64,000 nt of DNA from Rhizobiaceae bacterium (GCA_017640615.1 JAEPQK010000004.1:372001-436000); one strand, 5' to 3'; shown: positions 43,234 to 53,192, counted from the stretch's first letter. Notes: generated by a model not told the origin, from the sequence alone. Numbers and translations are program-made.

Positions 43234-44039
43234 GCGATGCCCTGATCTCAATCCGCAATGTGTCCAAGACCTTTGACGCGGGCGGCCATGTCGTAAAGGC
43301 GCTGGATGACGTCTCGCTGGATGTGGAACGTGGCTCGTGCATGGCGATTGTCGGCGAATCCGGGTCAGGCAAGAGCACGCTCGCCAACATAGTGCTCGGC
43401 ATCTATCCGCCCAGCCTAGGCGAAGTGATCTTCGACGGCGAGCCGTTGCCGGCCAGACGTACCAAGTTGAACCGACGGCAAATCCAGCTGGTGCAGCAGA
43501 ACCCGCTGTCTTCGCTCAATCCAAAACGCACGATTGGCGCTTCGCTCCGGCTGGCGCTCGATGTTCATGGCATCGGCGAGCGCGCGCAGCGCAGGGACAT
43601 GGTGCGCTCGCTACTGGAAGAAGTTCACTTGCCGCCTGAATTTGCCGACCGTGCGCCCGCCGCGCTTTCCGGCGGCCAGCGCCAGCGCGTGGCAATTGCA
43701 CGGGCTCTCGCCTGCCAGTCGGAGCTGGTTGTGCTCGATGAGCCGACATCCGCGCTCGATGTACTGGTGCAGGCGCGTGTGCTGAAGCTTCTCGGCGAGC
43801 TGCAGCCGAAGCGCAAACTCACCTACATCTTCATCACCCACGATCTGGCGGTCGTGCGCAACATCGCAGACCGCGTCGCGGTGTTCGAACGGGGCCGCAT
43901 CGTCGAGACCGGCCCAACGCAAAAGCTTTTTGAGAATCCGCAGCACCCATACACGCGCGGCCTCATTGGGGCCGTGCCGGTCATAACGCGCGAGGAGCAG
44001 GCGCTCCGCGCATCTCTTTCCACGGAGGAACATACATGA
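43230..44039 (+). CDS. ABC transporter ATP-binding protein (DppF type)
   Basis: 269-aa ATPase: Walker [11 protein letters not shown]-loop [10 protein letters not shown], signature LSGGQRQR, Walker [11 protein letters not shown] and FITHDLAVV. It is about 50 residues shorter than typical DppF. It overlaps both neighbours by ATGA and completes a full five-gene importer. Confidence 0.93.
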   Translation: MSDALISIRNVSKTFDAGGHVVKALDDVSLDVERGSCMAIVGESGSGKSTLANIVLGIYPPSLGEVIFDGEPLPARRTKLNRRQIQLVQQNPLSSLNPKRTIGASLRLALDVHGIGERAQRRDMVRSLLEEVHLPPEFADRAPAALSGGQRQRVAIARALACQSELVVLDEPTSALDVLVQARVLKLLGELQPKRKLTYIFITHDLAVVRNIADRVAVFERGRIVETGPTQKLFENPQHPYTRGLIGAVPVITREEQALRASLSTEEHT

Positions 44040-44533
44040 ATGCGGAGGCCGCTTATGGCGCTGCCCTGGAAGCAGGAGGCAGCCAGCCGACAACCGTGTT
44101 TGACGCGCTCAATGCGTTGACCGATGCGATTGTCGGCGTGCGCCTGTTTACACTGATGACGTTCAATGCGGTGACCGGCGAGGCGCGCCGCATCTACTCT
44201 AATATGCCCGATGCCTATCCTGTCTTCGGAACCAAGCCGGTGAACGAGACGCATTGGACCAAGGTCGTTCTCGACCGCCGCGAGACATTCGTTGCGAACA
44301 ATATCGACGAGATATCTCAGGTCTTCGATGATTACGAACTGATCCGTTCGCTTGGCTGCGAATCCGCGATCAACGTCCCCGTCGTAGTCAACGGATCGGT
44401 AATCGGCACCATCAACTGTCTGCATGAAGCAGGCTTCTACACGCCGGAACGCGTTGAAGCTTCGCACCGGCTAAAGCTGCCTGGAGCAGCAGCATTTCTC
44501 CTCGATCGACTGATTTCCGCCAAGGGAGCCTGA
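44036..44533 (+). CDS. GAF-domain protein
   Basis: 165-aa soluble protein that is essentially one GAF domain (about residues 20-160, with LIRSLGCESAINVPVVVNGSVIGTIN). It has no output domain. It is translationally coupled to the transporter ATPase (ATGA) and lies 3 bases before the hydantoinase A gene, so it may sense the substrate or an intermediate, or serve as an accessory enzyme. Function unknown. Confidence 0.82.
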   Translation: MNAEAAYGAALEAGGSQPTTVFDALNALTDAIVGVRLFTLMTFNAVTGEARRIYSNMPDAYPVFGTKPVNETHWTKVVLDRRETFVANNIDEISQVFDDYELIRSLGCESAINVPVVVNGSVIGTINCLHEAGFYTPERVEASHRLKLPGAAAFLLDRLISAKGA

Positions 44534-44536
44534 ACA

Positions 44537-46612
44537 ATGGCGAACAAGACTATCCGCGTCGCGACAGATGTCGGTGGAACTTTCACTGACCTCGTCTGCT
44601 TCGAAACCGACCGCGACAGCGGCCAGTCGCGCATCATCACCGCGAAGTCCGATACCACGCCACCCAATTTTGAGAAGGGCGTGCTGAATGTGCTGGCGAA
44701 GGGCGAGGTCGATCCGAAATCGATCGACTTTCTTGCGCATGGCACGACCGTGGTGATCAATGCGCTAACCGAGCGCAAGGGCGTGAAGGTTGGTCTGATC
44801 ACGACTGCGGGATTTCGCGACACGCTGGAAATCGCGCGCGGCAACCGGCCTGATTTCTTCAACCTGCATTACAAGAAGCCGGAACCCTTCGTGCCGCGCT
44901 ACCTGCGCCGCGAACTGCCCGGCCGCATGACCTATCGCGGCGACGAGATCGCCGCGCTCGACCTTTCGCCGCTTGCCGGCATCGTCGAGGACTTCAAGGC
45001 GGACGGCGTCGAGGCTGTCGCCATCTGCTTCCTCCATTCCTACGCCAATCCCGCTCATGAACAGGCGGCGATGGCTGAGGTCGAAAAACTGTGGCCTGGC
45101 GTCTCGGTCGTATCCTCCCATCAGATTACCCGCGAATGGCGCGAATATGAGCGCTCGAACACGGCAGTTCTGTCGGCCTATGTGCAGCCCGTCGCGCAGC
45201 GATATCTGAAACGGCTTGAAGACGGGCTGACAGGAGATGGATTTGGCGGCTCACTCTATGTCATGCAGTCGAACTGCGGCGTGGATTCGCTCGAAGCGGT
45301 CTCGCGCATTCCCATCACCATGGTGGAATCCGGACCCGCCTCCGGCTTCTGGGGTGCGGCCGAACTCGGCAAATTGATCGGCGAACCGAACGTGCTTGCC
45401 CTCGATATTGGCGGCACGACCGCCAAGTGCTCGCTTATCGAAAATGGCCAGGTCAAGATCATGACCGACTACTGGATCGAGCGGGACCGCACTTCGGCCG
45501 GTTACCCGATCATGGTGCCGGTGGTCGATCTGGTCGAGATCGGCAATGGCGGCGGCTCTATCGCCTGGGTCGACGATTTCGGCAAGCTGCATGTCGGCCC
45601 GCAATCCGCCGGCGCGCTGCCGGGGCCTGCGGCCTATGGCAAGGGCGGCACGAACGCCACAACAACTGATGCCAATCTCTGGCTCGGTCGCATCAACAGG
45701 GATTATTTCTGTGGCGGCGAGATCGACGCAGACATGGACGCCGCCGGCAAGGCCATCAAAGCAGTCGGCAAAAAGCTTGGCGTCGACGCTAGCGAGGCTG
45801 CGCGCGGCATCGTGCGCATCGCCAACAACAACATGGTCAACGCGCTGAAGCTGGTGTCGCTCAATCGCGGCTTCGACCCGCGCGATTTCACGCTGGTCGC
45901 CTTTGGCGGCGGCGGCGCAATGCACGCCGTGGCTCTTGCACAGGAGCTTGGCGTCAAGAAGGTTGTGATCCCTGCGGGCGCTTCGGTGTTTTCGGCCTGG
46001 GGCATGATGATGTCGGACCTCAGGCGAGACTACTTCGTCACCAACCTTGCAGACCTCTCGGGCGACTCCGCTGATTCCATCGAAGCATTGTTCGCCGAAA
46101 CAGAAGATCGTGCCCGCGACCAGTATGCGGCGGAAGGCATCGACCGCGCCAAGGTGAAATTCCTGCGCTTTGCCAAATTCCGCTACCAGAACCAGGAGCA
46201 CACCACCGAGGTGTTGCTGGAAGATGGACCGGTCACGGCCGAGCGAATTGCGGCCATCGAAGCGAGCTTCCACGAAACCTACGAACGCGAATACACCTAT
46301 CGCCTCGACGCGCCGGTGGAACTCGTCGGCATCCATCTGGTCGCCTCTGCCGAGGTCGGCAAGCTGACCATGAAAAGCGAGGAGCCGACTGGCAACCCGG
46401 CCTCCGACGCACTCAAAGGCAAGCGCGATGTCGACTATGCGCTCGAGGGCGTTCACCAGGCAGACATCTACGATGGCACGAAGCTTGAATCGGGCATGAC
46501 ATTCGCCGGCCCGGCCGTGGTTGAAGACCCCGGCACGACGATTGTCATCCACCCCGGCAACCAGGTCGCGGTGGACGGTTATCGCAACATCCGCATCACG
46601 ATCGAGAAATGA
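44537..46612 (+). CDS. Hydantoinase/oxoprolinase A subunit
   Basis: 691-aa HyuA-family protein with an ASKHA-type ATPase fold. Visible are VATDVGGTFTDLV at the start, LAHGTTVVINALTERKG, and the second phosphate loop ALDIGGTTAKCSLIENGQ. Together with a B subunit such enzymes use ATP to open a cyclic amide (5-oxoproline, N-methylhydantoin) or to carboxylate ketones. GGGAG lies about 8 bases before the ATG. The B subunit follows after 11 bases. Hydantoin-like use is favoured by the racemase and peptide-type importer; no acetone carboxylase gamma subunit is present. Confidence 0.92.
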   Translation: MANKTIRVATDVGGTFTDLVCFETDRDSGQSRIITAKSDTTPPNFEKGVLNVLAKGEVDPKSIDFLAHGTTVVINALTERKGVKVGLITTAGFRDTLEIARGNRPDFFNLHYKKPEPFVPRYLRRELPGRMTYRGDEIAALDLSPLAGIVEDFKADGVEAVAICFLHSYANPAHEQAAMAEVEKLWPGVSVVSSHQITREWREYERSNTAVLSAYVQPVAQRYLKRLEDGLTGDGFGGSLYVMQSNCGVDSLEAVSRIPITMVESGPASGFWGAAELGKLIGEPNVLALDIGGTTAKCSLIENGQVKIMTDYWIERDRTSAGYPIMVPVVDLVEIGNGGGSIAWVDDFGKLHVGPQSAGALPGPAAYGKGGTNATTTDANLWLGRINRDYFCGGEIDADMDAAGKAIKAVGKKLGVDASEAARGIVRIANNNMVNALKLVSLNRGFDPRDFTLVAFGGGGAMHAVALAQELGVKKVVIPAGASVFSAWGMMMSDLRRDYFVTNLADLSGDSADSIEALFAETEDRARDQYAAEGIDRAKVKFLRFAKFRYQNQEHTTEVLLEDGPVTAERIAAIEASFHETYEREYTYRLDAPVELVGIHLVASAEVGKLTMKSEEPTGNPASDALKGKRDVDYALEGVHQADIYDGTKLESGMTFAGPAVVEDPGTTIVIHPGNQVAVDGYRNIRITIEK

Positions 46613-46623
46613 GGAGCGGTGAC

Positions 46624-48285
46624 ATGACAACACCTGCCAACGACCCGATCACGCTGGAGATCATTCAGAACTCGCTTCAGTCGACCGCCGACGAGATGTT
46701 CGCGGCGATGAAGAAAACCGCGATGAGCTCCATCATCTACGAGGTGCTCGACATGGGCACCGGCATTATGGATGCGCGCGGCGAGCTTGCGTCGTCCGGC
46801 GCCGGCATTCCGGCCTTCATCGGCGTGCTCGACAAGGCGGTGAAGGTGCTGATCGCGAAGTTCGACAAGCCGGGCGACATTGAGCCGGGCGACGTCTTTG
46901 CGACCAATGACCCATATTACGGCGGCGTCACGCATCTGAACGACATTATCGTCGCTATGCCCGTTTTCGCCGATGGCCGCATCATCGCCTGGACGGCCAA
47001 CATAGCGCACAACTCCGATGTCGGCGGCATGGCGCCGGGCTCGCTGACTGGTGAGGCGACCGAGATTTTCCAGGAAGGCCTGCGTCTTCCCGCTATCAAG
47101 ATCATCTCCAAGGGCAAGCCGATTGCGCCTGTGATGGACGTGATCAAGGTGAATTCGCGCATGCCCGACGTGCTGGAAGGCGATGTGTGGGCGGCCATAG
47201 CATCCGTGCGCGTCGGCGACAGGCGACTGAAGGAACTGGCCACAAAATACGGCGTCGACACATTCGAGAACGCGATGGATTCCTTCATGGACTATGGCGA
47301 GAAGACCTCGCTGAAGGCGCTGAAGGACCTGCCGCACGGAACATTCGACCTGTCGGAAGAACAGGACGACGGCCGAACGTTCAACGTCAAGATCACCATT
47401 TCCGACGATGAGTTCATCGTCGATCTGCGGGACAATCCCGATCAGGTCGCCAATCCGATCAACACCAGCCGCGACGGCGTGATGGTCGCGGCGCAGATGA
47501 TCTTCAAATCGCTTACAGACGCCTATTCGCCGGCCAATGGCGGTTCGTTCCGCCCGATCCGGCTGCTGACCCGCGAAGGCTCGGTCTTCCACGCCAGCGA
47601 GCCGGCTCCGATCGGCTTTTATTACGAGATCGAGCTGCGGGTGTACGACATCATGTGGCGTTGCCTTGCGCCTCACATGCCGGATCGTCTCGCCGCCGGT
47701 CATTTCGCTTCGGTGTGCGGCACCTTTATCGGCGGCACGCACCCCGACACCGGCCGGCAATACACGATCATCGAACCGCAGCTCGGCGGCTGGGGCGCGA
47801 GCCGACAGGGCGACGGTAACTCCGCGATGTTCTGTGGCTTCCACGGCGAGACTTTCAACTGCCCGGCCGAAATCAACGAGGCACGCAATGGGCTTTATGT
47901 CGACCGCATGGAGCTCAACACGGCACCGGGTGGCGAGGGCAAATACACTGGCGGCCGGGGCATTGTGATGGACTATCGCGTGCGCAACGACAACGGGTTC
48001 CTGACCGCGGGTTATACGCGCTCGAAATTCCCGGCATGGGGCGTGGATGGCGGCCGCGACGGTTCGCCCAACTATGTCGAGTTCCGGCCGAAGGGCGGCG
48101 AGCCGGAGCAATTCGCATTCGTTTCGGGGCAAGTCACCAACACCGATGACGTGATCCGCGTCGTTACCGGCAATGGCGGCGGGCTCGGGGATCCGAAGGA
48201 ACGTGACCGCGACCTGGTGCGCCGTGACATCAAGAACGGCCTCATCAGCAAGGAAAAAGCAGAGGAAATCTACGGGCCGGTGTGA
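46624..48285 (+). CDS. Hydantoinase/oxoprolinase B subunit, copy 1
   Basis: 553-aa HyuB-family protein: DPITLEIIQNSLQSTADEMF at the start, SSGAGIPAFIGVLD and NDPYYGGVTHLNDI in the conserved core. It forms the catalytic complex with HyuA just upstream. The ATG at 46624 is chosen over 46609, because the latter falls inside the ribosome-binding stretch. A paralogue lies at 51446-53011. Confidence 0.92.
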   Translation: MTTPANDPITLEIIQNSLQSTADEMFAAMKKTAMSSIIYEVLDMGTGIMDARGELASSGAGIPAFIGVLDKAVKVLIAKFDKPGDIEPGDVFATNDPYYGGVTHLNDIIVAMPVFADGRIIAWTANIAHNSDVGGMAPGSLTGEATEIFQEGLRLPAIKIISKGKPIAPVMDVIKVNSRMPDVLEGDVWAAIASVRVGDRRLKELATKYGVDTFENAMDSFMDYGEKTSLKALKDLPHGTFDLSEEQDDGRTFNVKITISDDEFIVDLRDNPDQVANPINTSRDGVMVAAQMIFKSLTDAYSPANGGSFRPIRLLTREGSVFHASEPAPIGFYYEIELRVYDIMWRCLAPHMPDRLAAGHFASVCGTFIGGTHPDTGRQYTIIEPQLGGWGASRQGDGNSAMFCGFHGETFNCPAEINEARNGLYVDRMELNTAPGGEGKYTGGRGIVMDYRVRNDNGFLTAGYTRSKFPAWGVDGGRDGSPNYVEFRPKGGEPEQFAFVSGQVTNTDDVIRVVTGNGGGLGDPKERDRDLVRRDIKNGLISKEKAEEIYGPV

Positions 48286-48308
48286 ACCGGCCGGAAAGGA
48301 GCCTGACG

Positions 48309-49139
48309 ATGAACCAGCCTCTCAAGATCATGTATCTGAGCCCGGTCGGAAACCGTGGCGCGGATGACGGCATCTTCGCCGGAATGGCCGAAGCCAACAA
48401 GCTGCCCGGCACGGAGGTACATGTCACCTCATTGCCGGATAGCGACGGCGCTTTCACCCATATCGAGTTCCGCTCATACGAGGCGATTGTTACGCGCGGC
48501 ATCGTGCGGGCAGCGCGCGCCGCAGCCCGCGAAGGCTTCGACGCCTTCGTCATCGGCTGTTTCTACGACACCGGCCTCCACGATGCGCGGGAGATTTCGG
48601 GCGACATGATTGTCACCGCGCCTTGCCAGTCATCCTGCGAGATCGCATCCACGCTCGCCAACCGTTTCGGGGTGATCGTTGGCCGTCGCAAATGGGTCCA
48701 CCAGATGCAGACGACCGTGCATGAACACGGTCACCGCGATCGCCTGTCGGGTTTCTACCACGTCGAATTGGGGGTGAACGACTTCCAGCGTGACCATGCC
48801 GAAACCAATCGACGACTGACCGAGGCAGGCCGCAAGGCTGTCGAGGAAGATTTCGCCGAAGCGCTCATTCTCGGTTGCACCCTTGAGGTCGGTTTCTATC
48901 GCGAACTGTCCCAGACGCTCGGCGTGCCGGTCATCGATCCATCTATCGCGGCGCTTAAGCGGGCCGAATATGCCGCGATCCTGAAGCGCAAATGCGGCTG
49001 GGTGCCGAGCAGAAGGTGGTCTTGCGAGGCGCCTTCGGAAGAAGAGATCGCGCGCTTCGGCGGATTCGACGATGGCGAAGCTTTCGGCAACCGCATCGTC
49101 GTGAAGGCCGACCCGGATGCGCCGTCGCTGGCGGCCTGA
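48309..49139 (+). CDS. Aspartate/glutamate (hydantoin) racemase family protein
   Basis: 276-aa cofactor-independent racemase fold. The paired catalytic cysteines are visible in FVIGCFYDTG and ILGCTLEVGF. The family includes hydantoin, Asp/Glu and allantoin racemases. Beside HyuA/HyuB, racemisation of a hydantoin or of the released N-carbamoyl or amino acid is likely. The ATG at 48309 has AAAGGAG about 10 bases upstream. Confidence 0.88.
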   Translation: MNQPLKIMYLSPVGNRGADDGIFAGMAEANKLPGTEVHVTSLPDSDGAFTHIEFRSYEAIVTRGIVRAARAAAREGFDAFVIGCFYDTGLHDAREISGDMIVTAPCQSSCEIASTLANRFGVIVGRRKWVHQMQTTVHEHGHRDRLSGFYHVELGVNDFQRDHAETNRRLTEAGRKAVEEDFAEALILGCTLEVGFYRELSQTLGVPVIDPSIAALKRAEYAAILKRKCGWVPSRRWSCEAPSEEEIARFGGFDDGEAFGNRIVVKADPDAPSLAA

Positions 49140-49159
49140 ACAACTATTGAAGGAAGCGA

Positions 49160-50263
49160 ATGATGAATGTTGATGTGCCGGGCCGTCTGAAGGCTCTCCG
49201 AAAGCGAATGGCCGAAACCGGTGTTGACCTCGTAGCACTTGGCCCCGGAGCTCACATGCAATGGCTGCTGGGTTTCCACCCGCATGCCGATGAGCGTCCC
49301 TGTTTGCTTCTTGTCGGCGCGGAGAATGAGGCGTTTCTAATGCCGGCTCTCAACGCCGAAGGCTCGCGGGAAAACACTGACATAGTCTTCCACAGCTGGT
49401 CGGACGATGTTGGCCCTGCGGATGCGCTTGCGGCAGCGCTTGCCGAAGTTGGCGCAGCCGGTGCGCGCGCCATGGAACTTGATGAGACCATGCGGGCCGA
49501 CTTCGCGCTGCTTCTGGTCGATGCGCTGCCTTCTGCCGCGCGCTCCTTCACCACCGACACGATCGGTGCTTTGCGCATGCGAAAGGATGAGAGCGAATAC
49601 TGGCTGATCAAGGAAAATGCGCGCATCAACGACCGGGCAATGCAGGCTGCATTCGCCGCCATCAAACCCGGAGCCACCGAGCTTGAGATCGCTGAAGTGG
49701 TGCGCAATCACTATCCCACGGAGGGAGCAAAACCGGTCTTTACGATTGTCGGTTCAGGTGCGAATGGCGCCTTTCCGCATCATGCCACCGGCTCGCGTAA
49801 GCTTCAGAACGGCGACGCCGTGGTCATCGATATCGGCGGCACGAAGAACGGATTTCCTTCCGACATGACCCGCATGGCCGCCGTTGGCCAGCCACCCGAA
49901 GGCTATGCGGAGGCCCACGCAATCGTGAATGCCGCGGTTGAAGCCGCGCTCAAGGCCGCGCGGCCAGGTGTGCCGGCAAAGGCTGTCGACGATGCCGCTC
50001 GAGGCGTGATTACCGACGCAGGTTATGGCGAGTATTTCGTGCACCGCACCGGCCATGGCCTGGGCATTGAGGTTCACGAGCCGCCGTATCTGACCTCCGT
50101 TTCGGAAACCGTGCTGGAGCCCGGCATGGTGTTTTCGATAGAGCCCGGCATCTACCTTCCGGGCCGTTTCGGTATTCGGCTCGAAGAGATCGTCATCCTG
50201 CGAGACGACGGACCGGAGATTTTCTCCGAACTATCGCGCGACCTGCATGTCGCGACCGGCTGA
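49160..50263 (+). CDS. M24-family metallopeptidase (Xaa-Pro aminopeptidase/creatinase-like)
   Basis: 367-aa protein with a creatinase-type N-terminal domain and a pita-bread catalytic domain. All five metal ligands appear: Asp pair in VVIDIGGTKNGFPSDMTRM, His in HRTGHGLGIEVHE, Glu in SIEPGIYLP and Glu in IRLEEIVIL. It could cleave a peptide or pseudopeptide (for example prolidase-type) released or imported by this system. GAAGGAAG precedes the ATG; a second ATG directly follows. Confidence 0.9.
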   Translation: MMNVDVPGRLKALRKRMAETGVDLVALGPGAHMQWLLGFHPHADERPCLLLVGAENEAFLMPALNAEGSRENTDIVFHSWSDDVGPADALAAALAEVGAAGARAMELDETMRADFALLLVDALPSAARSFTTDTIGALRMRKDESEYWLIKENARINDRAMQAAFAAIKPGATELEIAEVVRNHYPTEGAKPVFTIVGSGANGAFPHHATGSRKLQNGDAVVIDIGGTKNGFPSDMTRMAAVGQPPEGYAEAHAIVNAAVEAALKAARPGVPAKAVDDAARGVITDAGYGEYFVHRTGHGLGIEVHEPPYLTSVSETVLEPGMVFSIEPGIYLPGRFGIRLEEIVILRDDGPEIFSELSRDLHVATG

Positions 50264-50375
50264 GCGGCCAGCGTCTCCGCGAGCGCAGTCACAGGTCGAG
50301 AAAGCACGGGTGATCCCGCTTTGACTGAACGGGCCTGGTTGGTTCCGTCTAAGGAGAATGGTGAGGGAAATACGC

Positions 50376-51374
50376 ATGCCGAGGGAATGGGTAATTGATG
50401 CTTATGCCGGCTTTGAGGGCTTGCGTTTGGCGAACTGCGAAAGAGGTGAGCCGGGTCCGACCGAAATCCGTCTGCATATTGAGGCGTTCGCCCTGAACTG
50501 GGGCGACATGAACCTCATGAAGGACCAGTACTCCTTCAGCTTCGATCACTTTCCAGCGCGCGTGGGCATGGAAGCGGCGGGGATTGTCGAGGCGGTCGGC
50601 TCGGAGGTAACGGAAATAGCCGTGGGCGACCGCTACTGCACCTTGCCGCATTTCTACTTCAATCGAGGCGCCAGCGCGGACACGCTGGTCATCGACAAGA
50701 AATATGTGACGCGGGCACCCGAGGGTATGTGCGCTGTCGAGGCGACATCGGTGTGGATGCAGTTCATGACGGCATATTATCCCGTCGTCGAGCTCGCCGG
50801 CGGTGGAAAGGGCGTTAACATTCTTGTTCCGGCCGCGACCAGCACCGCCGGCAACGCCGCTCTCCAGATCGGTCGGATGACCGGCGCGACGATGATCGCC
50901 ACGACACGGTCGCCGAAGAATCGGGACTATCTACTGCAGTCGGGCGCAGACCACGTCTACGTCGACGATGGCAGCGACCTGGCGAGCTTCATTCTCGACG
51001 TGACCGGTGACGTGGGCGTGCATGCGTCCTTCGATCCGGTCGGTGCCGATTTCGTCCTGCGCTACGGGCCAGCCATGGCGCCTGGGGCCAAGCTAATGCT
51101 CTACGGACTGCTGACGGAGGAACTGCCGAAGGTACCGTATGTCGATATGTGGCAGAAGAACGCGTGGCTGCACATGTATTCGCTGTTCAACTATGTTGAC
51201 GACCAGGCAAGCCAGGACCGCGGGACTGCATTCGTTTACAAGGCGCTCGACGAAGGCAAGCTGAAGCCCAATGTCGATCGCGTATTTCCCATGGAAGGCT
51301 ATGTCGACGCCTGGCGCTATCTCTCAGGATCACGCGAGAGCTTCGGCAAGGTCGTGATCGATACGAACAAGTGA
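50376..51374 (+). CDS. Medium-chain dehydrogenase/reductase (quinone oxidoreductase-like)
   Basis: 332-aa MDR-superfamily protein. Visible: the GroES-like N-terminal domain (FALNWGDMNLMK, RVGMEAAGIVEAVGSEV) and a Rossmann segment (ILVPAATSTAGNAALQIGRM). Cysteines of a structural zinc are not apparent, so it is zinc-independent and NADPH-using by family. The ATG at 50376 is preferred because GAGGG lies 8 bases upstream; an ATG at 50358 is too near AAGGAG. A link to hydantoin-type catabolism is not obvious. Confidence 0.87.
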   Translation: MPREWVIDAYAGFEGLRLANCERGEPGPTEIRLHIEAFALNWGDMNLMKDQYSFSFDHFPARVGMEAAGIVEAVGSEVTEIAVGDRYCTLPHFYFNRGASADTLVIDKKYVTRAPEGMCAVEATSVWMQFMTAYYPVVELAGGGKGVNILVPAATSTAGNAALQIGRMTGATMIATTRSPKNRDYLLQSGADHVYVDDGSDLASFILDVTGDVGVHASFDPVGADFVLRYGPAMAPGAKLMLYGLLTEELPKVPYVDMWQKNAWLHMYSLFNYVDDQASQDRGTAFVYKALDEGKLKPNVDRVFPMEGYVDAWRYLSGSRESFGKVVIDTNK

Positions 51375-51445
51375 TGGCTGTCTGTGCAAGCGGCAACGTG
51401 CGGCGTGGTCATGATCAGAGGTAGCAACGTTTGGAGGGTACAGCG

Positions 51446-53011
51446 ATGAGCAGAGGGGACGATCCCTTCACGCAGTCAGTTATTCAGGCGGGCCTTGTCG
51501 CTGCGGCCGACGAGATGTTTGCGGTGCTGCGCAAGACAGCAATGAGCCCCATCATCTACGAGGTGCTCGATGTTGGCACGGGCGTAACCGATGCTGACGG
51601 AAAGTTGGTGAGTTCAGGCGCGGGCATTCCGACCTTTGTCGGCGTGCTCGACAAAGCGGTGCAGCGCATCCTGGAAATTCACCCGCGCGACAAGATCGTG
51701 GATGGTGACATCTTCATCACCAACGACCCTTATTATGGCGGCGTCACGCACCTGAGTGACGTGGTGGTGGCTATGCCGGTCTTGGCTGGTGGCCAACTGG
51801 TCGCCTGGTCTGCTTCGATCGCGCACTGGAACGACGTCGGCGGCATGGTCGCCGGCTCCATGTCGGTCTCGGCCAGCGAGATTTTCCAGGAAGGCTTGCG
51901 CCTGCCGGCGGTGCGGCTGTTCGAGGCGGGCACCGCTGTCGATGCGCTGTTCGACATCATCTCCGCCAATTCGCGCCTGCCCGATTTCGCGCGCGGGGAC
52001 TTGTGGGCGCAGGTGGCGGCAAGCCGCAAGGCGGCCTCACGCATCGCTCAGCTTGCCTCTGTGCACGGCGTTGACACATTCCTTGCCGCGATTGACGCAC
52101 TTTTCGATGAAGGCGAGAGGCGCAGCCGTACCGGGCTCTCCGTGCTTCCCAAGGGCACCTTCGAGATCACCGAGGAGCAGGACGACGGCGCCATCTGGAG
52201 AGCCGAAATCCGGATCACGGAGGACAACTTCACGGTCGATCTGAGAAACAATCCCAAGCAGCGCACGGCGCCCTACAATACCAGCCGCGATGGCGCGATC
52301 ATCTCCGCGCAGATGATCTTCAAGGCGCTGAGCGACCCGGAGCTTTTCGCCAATGCTGGCTCTTTCGCACCCCTTGAGGTGCTGACCGAACCCGGCACGA
52401 TTTTCCATGCGATCGAACCTGCACCGCACGGCTACTACTTCGAAACGCGCATCAGGCTGTATGACATGCTGTGGCGCTGTATGGCGCAAGCCATCCCCGA
52501 GCGGTTGCCGGCCGGCCATTTCGCGTCGATATGCGGCACAGTGATCGCCGGTGCGCATCCTGATACAGGCCGCCGCTTCACGATGGTGGAGCCTCAGATG
52601 GGCGGCTGGGGCGCTACGGCCGACCGCGACGGTCTCGACGCGATGTATTCGGCAAGCCATGGCGAGACGTTCAACTGCCCGGTAGAGATTTGCGAGGCGC
52701 GCTACGGCATCGATGTCGGCTGGAAGCGTATGAACGAAACCGAGGAGGGGGCTGGTCTGCACCGTGGCGGTCGCGGCCTCGAAGTCTGTTACGGCCTGCG
52801 TGGCGAAGCTGTGCTTTCGGCCGGCTACAGCCGCAACCGCATGCCGGTATGGGGCTCCAACGGCGGCGCCGATGGCGGTACCAACAGCATTGCGGTTCTG
52901 CGCGAGGATGGCGAACGCAAGAGCTACTCCTTCGCCTCTGGCCTCAAGCTGCGCGCAGGCGACAAGGTGATTGTCTCAACGGCAAACGGCGGCGGCTGGG
53001 GCCAAGGTTGA
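51446..53011 (+). CDS. Hydantoinase/oxoprolinase B subunit, copy 2 (no adjacent A subunit)
   Basis: 521-aa HyuB paralogue of copy 1 with the same layout (ADEMFAVLRKTAMSPIIYE, SSGAGIPTFVGVLD, NDPYYGGVTHLSDV). The only HyuA in the window is 5 kb upstream, so this copy either shares it or is a diverged spare. It is about 30 residues shorter at the C-terminus. GGAGG lies about 7 bases before the ATG at 51446. It ends the plus-strand island and faces tRNA-Phe. Confidence 0.9.
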   Translation: MSRGDDPFTQSVIQAGLVAAADEMFAVLRKTAMSPIIYEVLDVGTGVTDADGKLVSSGAGIPTFVGVLDKAVQRILEIHPRDKIVDGDIFITNDPYYGGVTHLSDVVVAMPVLAGGQLVAWSASIAHWNDVGGMVAGSMSVSASEIFQEGLRLPAVRLFEAGTAVDALFDIISANSRLPDFARGDLWAQVAASRKAASRIAQLASVHGVDTFLAAIDALFDEGERRSRTGLSVLPKGTFEITEEQDDGAIWRAEIRITEDNFTVDLRNNPKQRTAPYNTSRDGAIISAQMIFKALSDPELFANAGSFAPLEVLTEPGTIFHAIEPAPHGYYFETRIRLYDMLWRCMAQAIPERLPAGHFASICGTVIAGAHPDTGRRFTMVEPQMGGWGATADRDGLDAMYSASHGETFNCPVEICEARYGIDVGWKRMNETEEGAGLHRGGRGLEVCYGLRGEAVLSAGYSRNRMPVWGSNGGADGGTNSIAVLREDGERKSYSFASGLKLRAGDKVIVSTANGGGWGQG

Positions 53012-53040
53012 GGCGGGGATCGAATGCTGCTGGAGTAGAG

Positions 53041-53116
53041 TGGTGCCCAGGGGCGGAATCGAACCACCGACACGCGGATTTTCAATCCGCTGCTCTACCA
53101 ACTGAGCTACCTGGGC
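53041..53116 (-). tRNA. tRNA-Phe (GAA)
   Basis: Full cloverleaf on the minus strand: acceptor GCCCAGG/CCTGGGC, D-arm TAGCTCAGTTGGTAGAGCA, anticodon stem GCGGA with loop TT-GAA-AA and the T-arm GTTCGATTC. The CCA end is encoded (53041-53043). 76 nt. Confidence 0.97.
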
Positions 53117-53192
53117 ATAGGGGCCTCTGTCGGCCGGATCATGATCCCGGCCAAGGCCCTGGCGGCGTTGGAAATCCGCCGAAGCGGGCCGC

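Noticed and set aside
46579..48132. 517-codon open frame on the minus strand opposite hydantoinase B
   Set aside because: It is fully antisense to a clear HyuB gene. Its product is rich in His, Arg and Asp with no family features, as expected when a high-GC gene is read on the other strand.
50284..50330. Intrinsic terminator after the M24 peptidase gene
   Set aside because: AAAGC...GCTTT with an inner GGG/CCC stem forms only a bulged hairpin and no T-run follows it.
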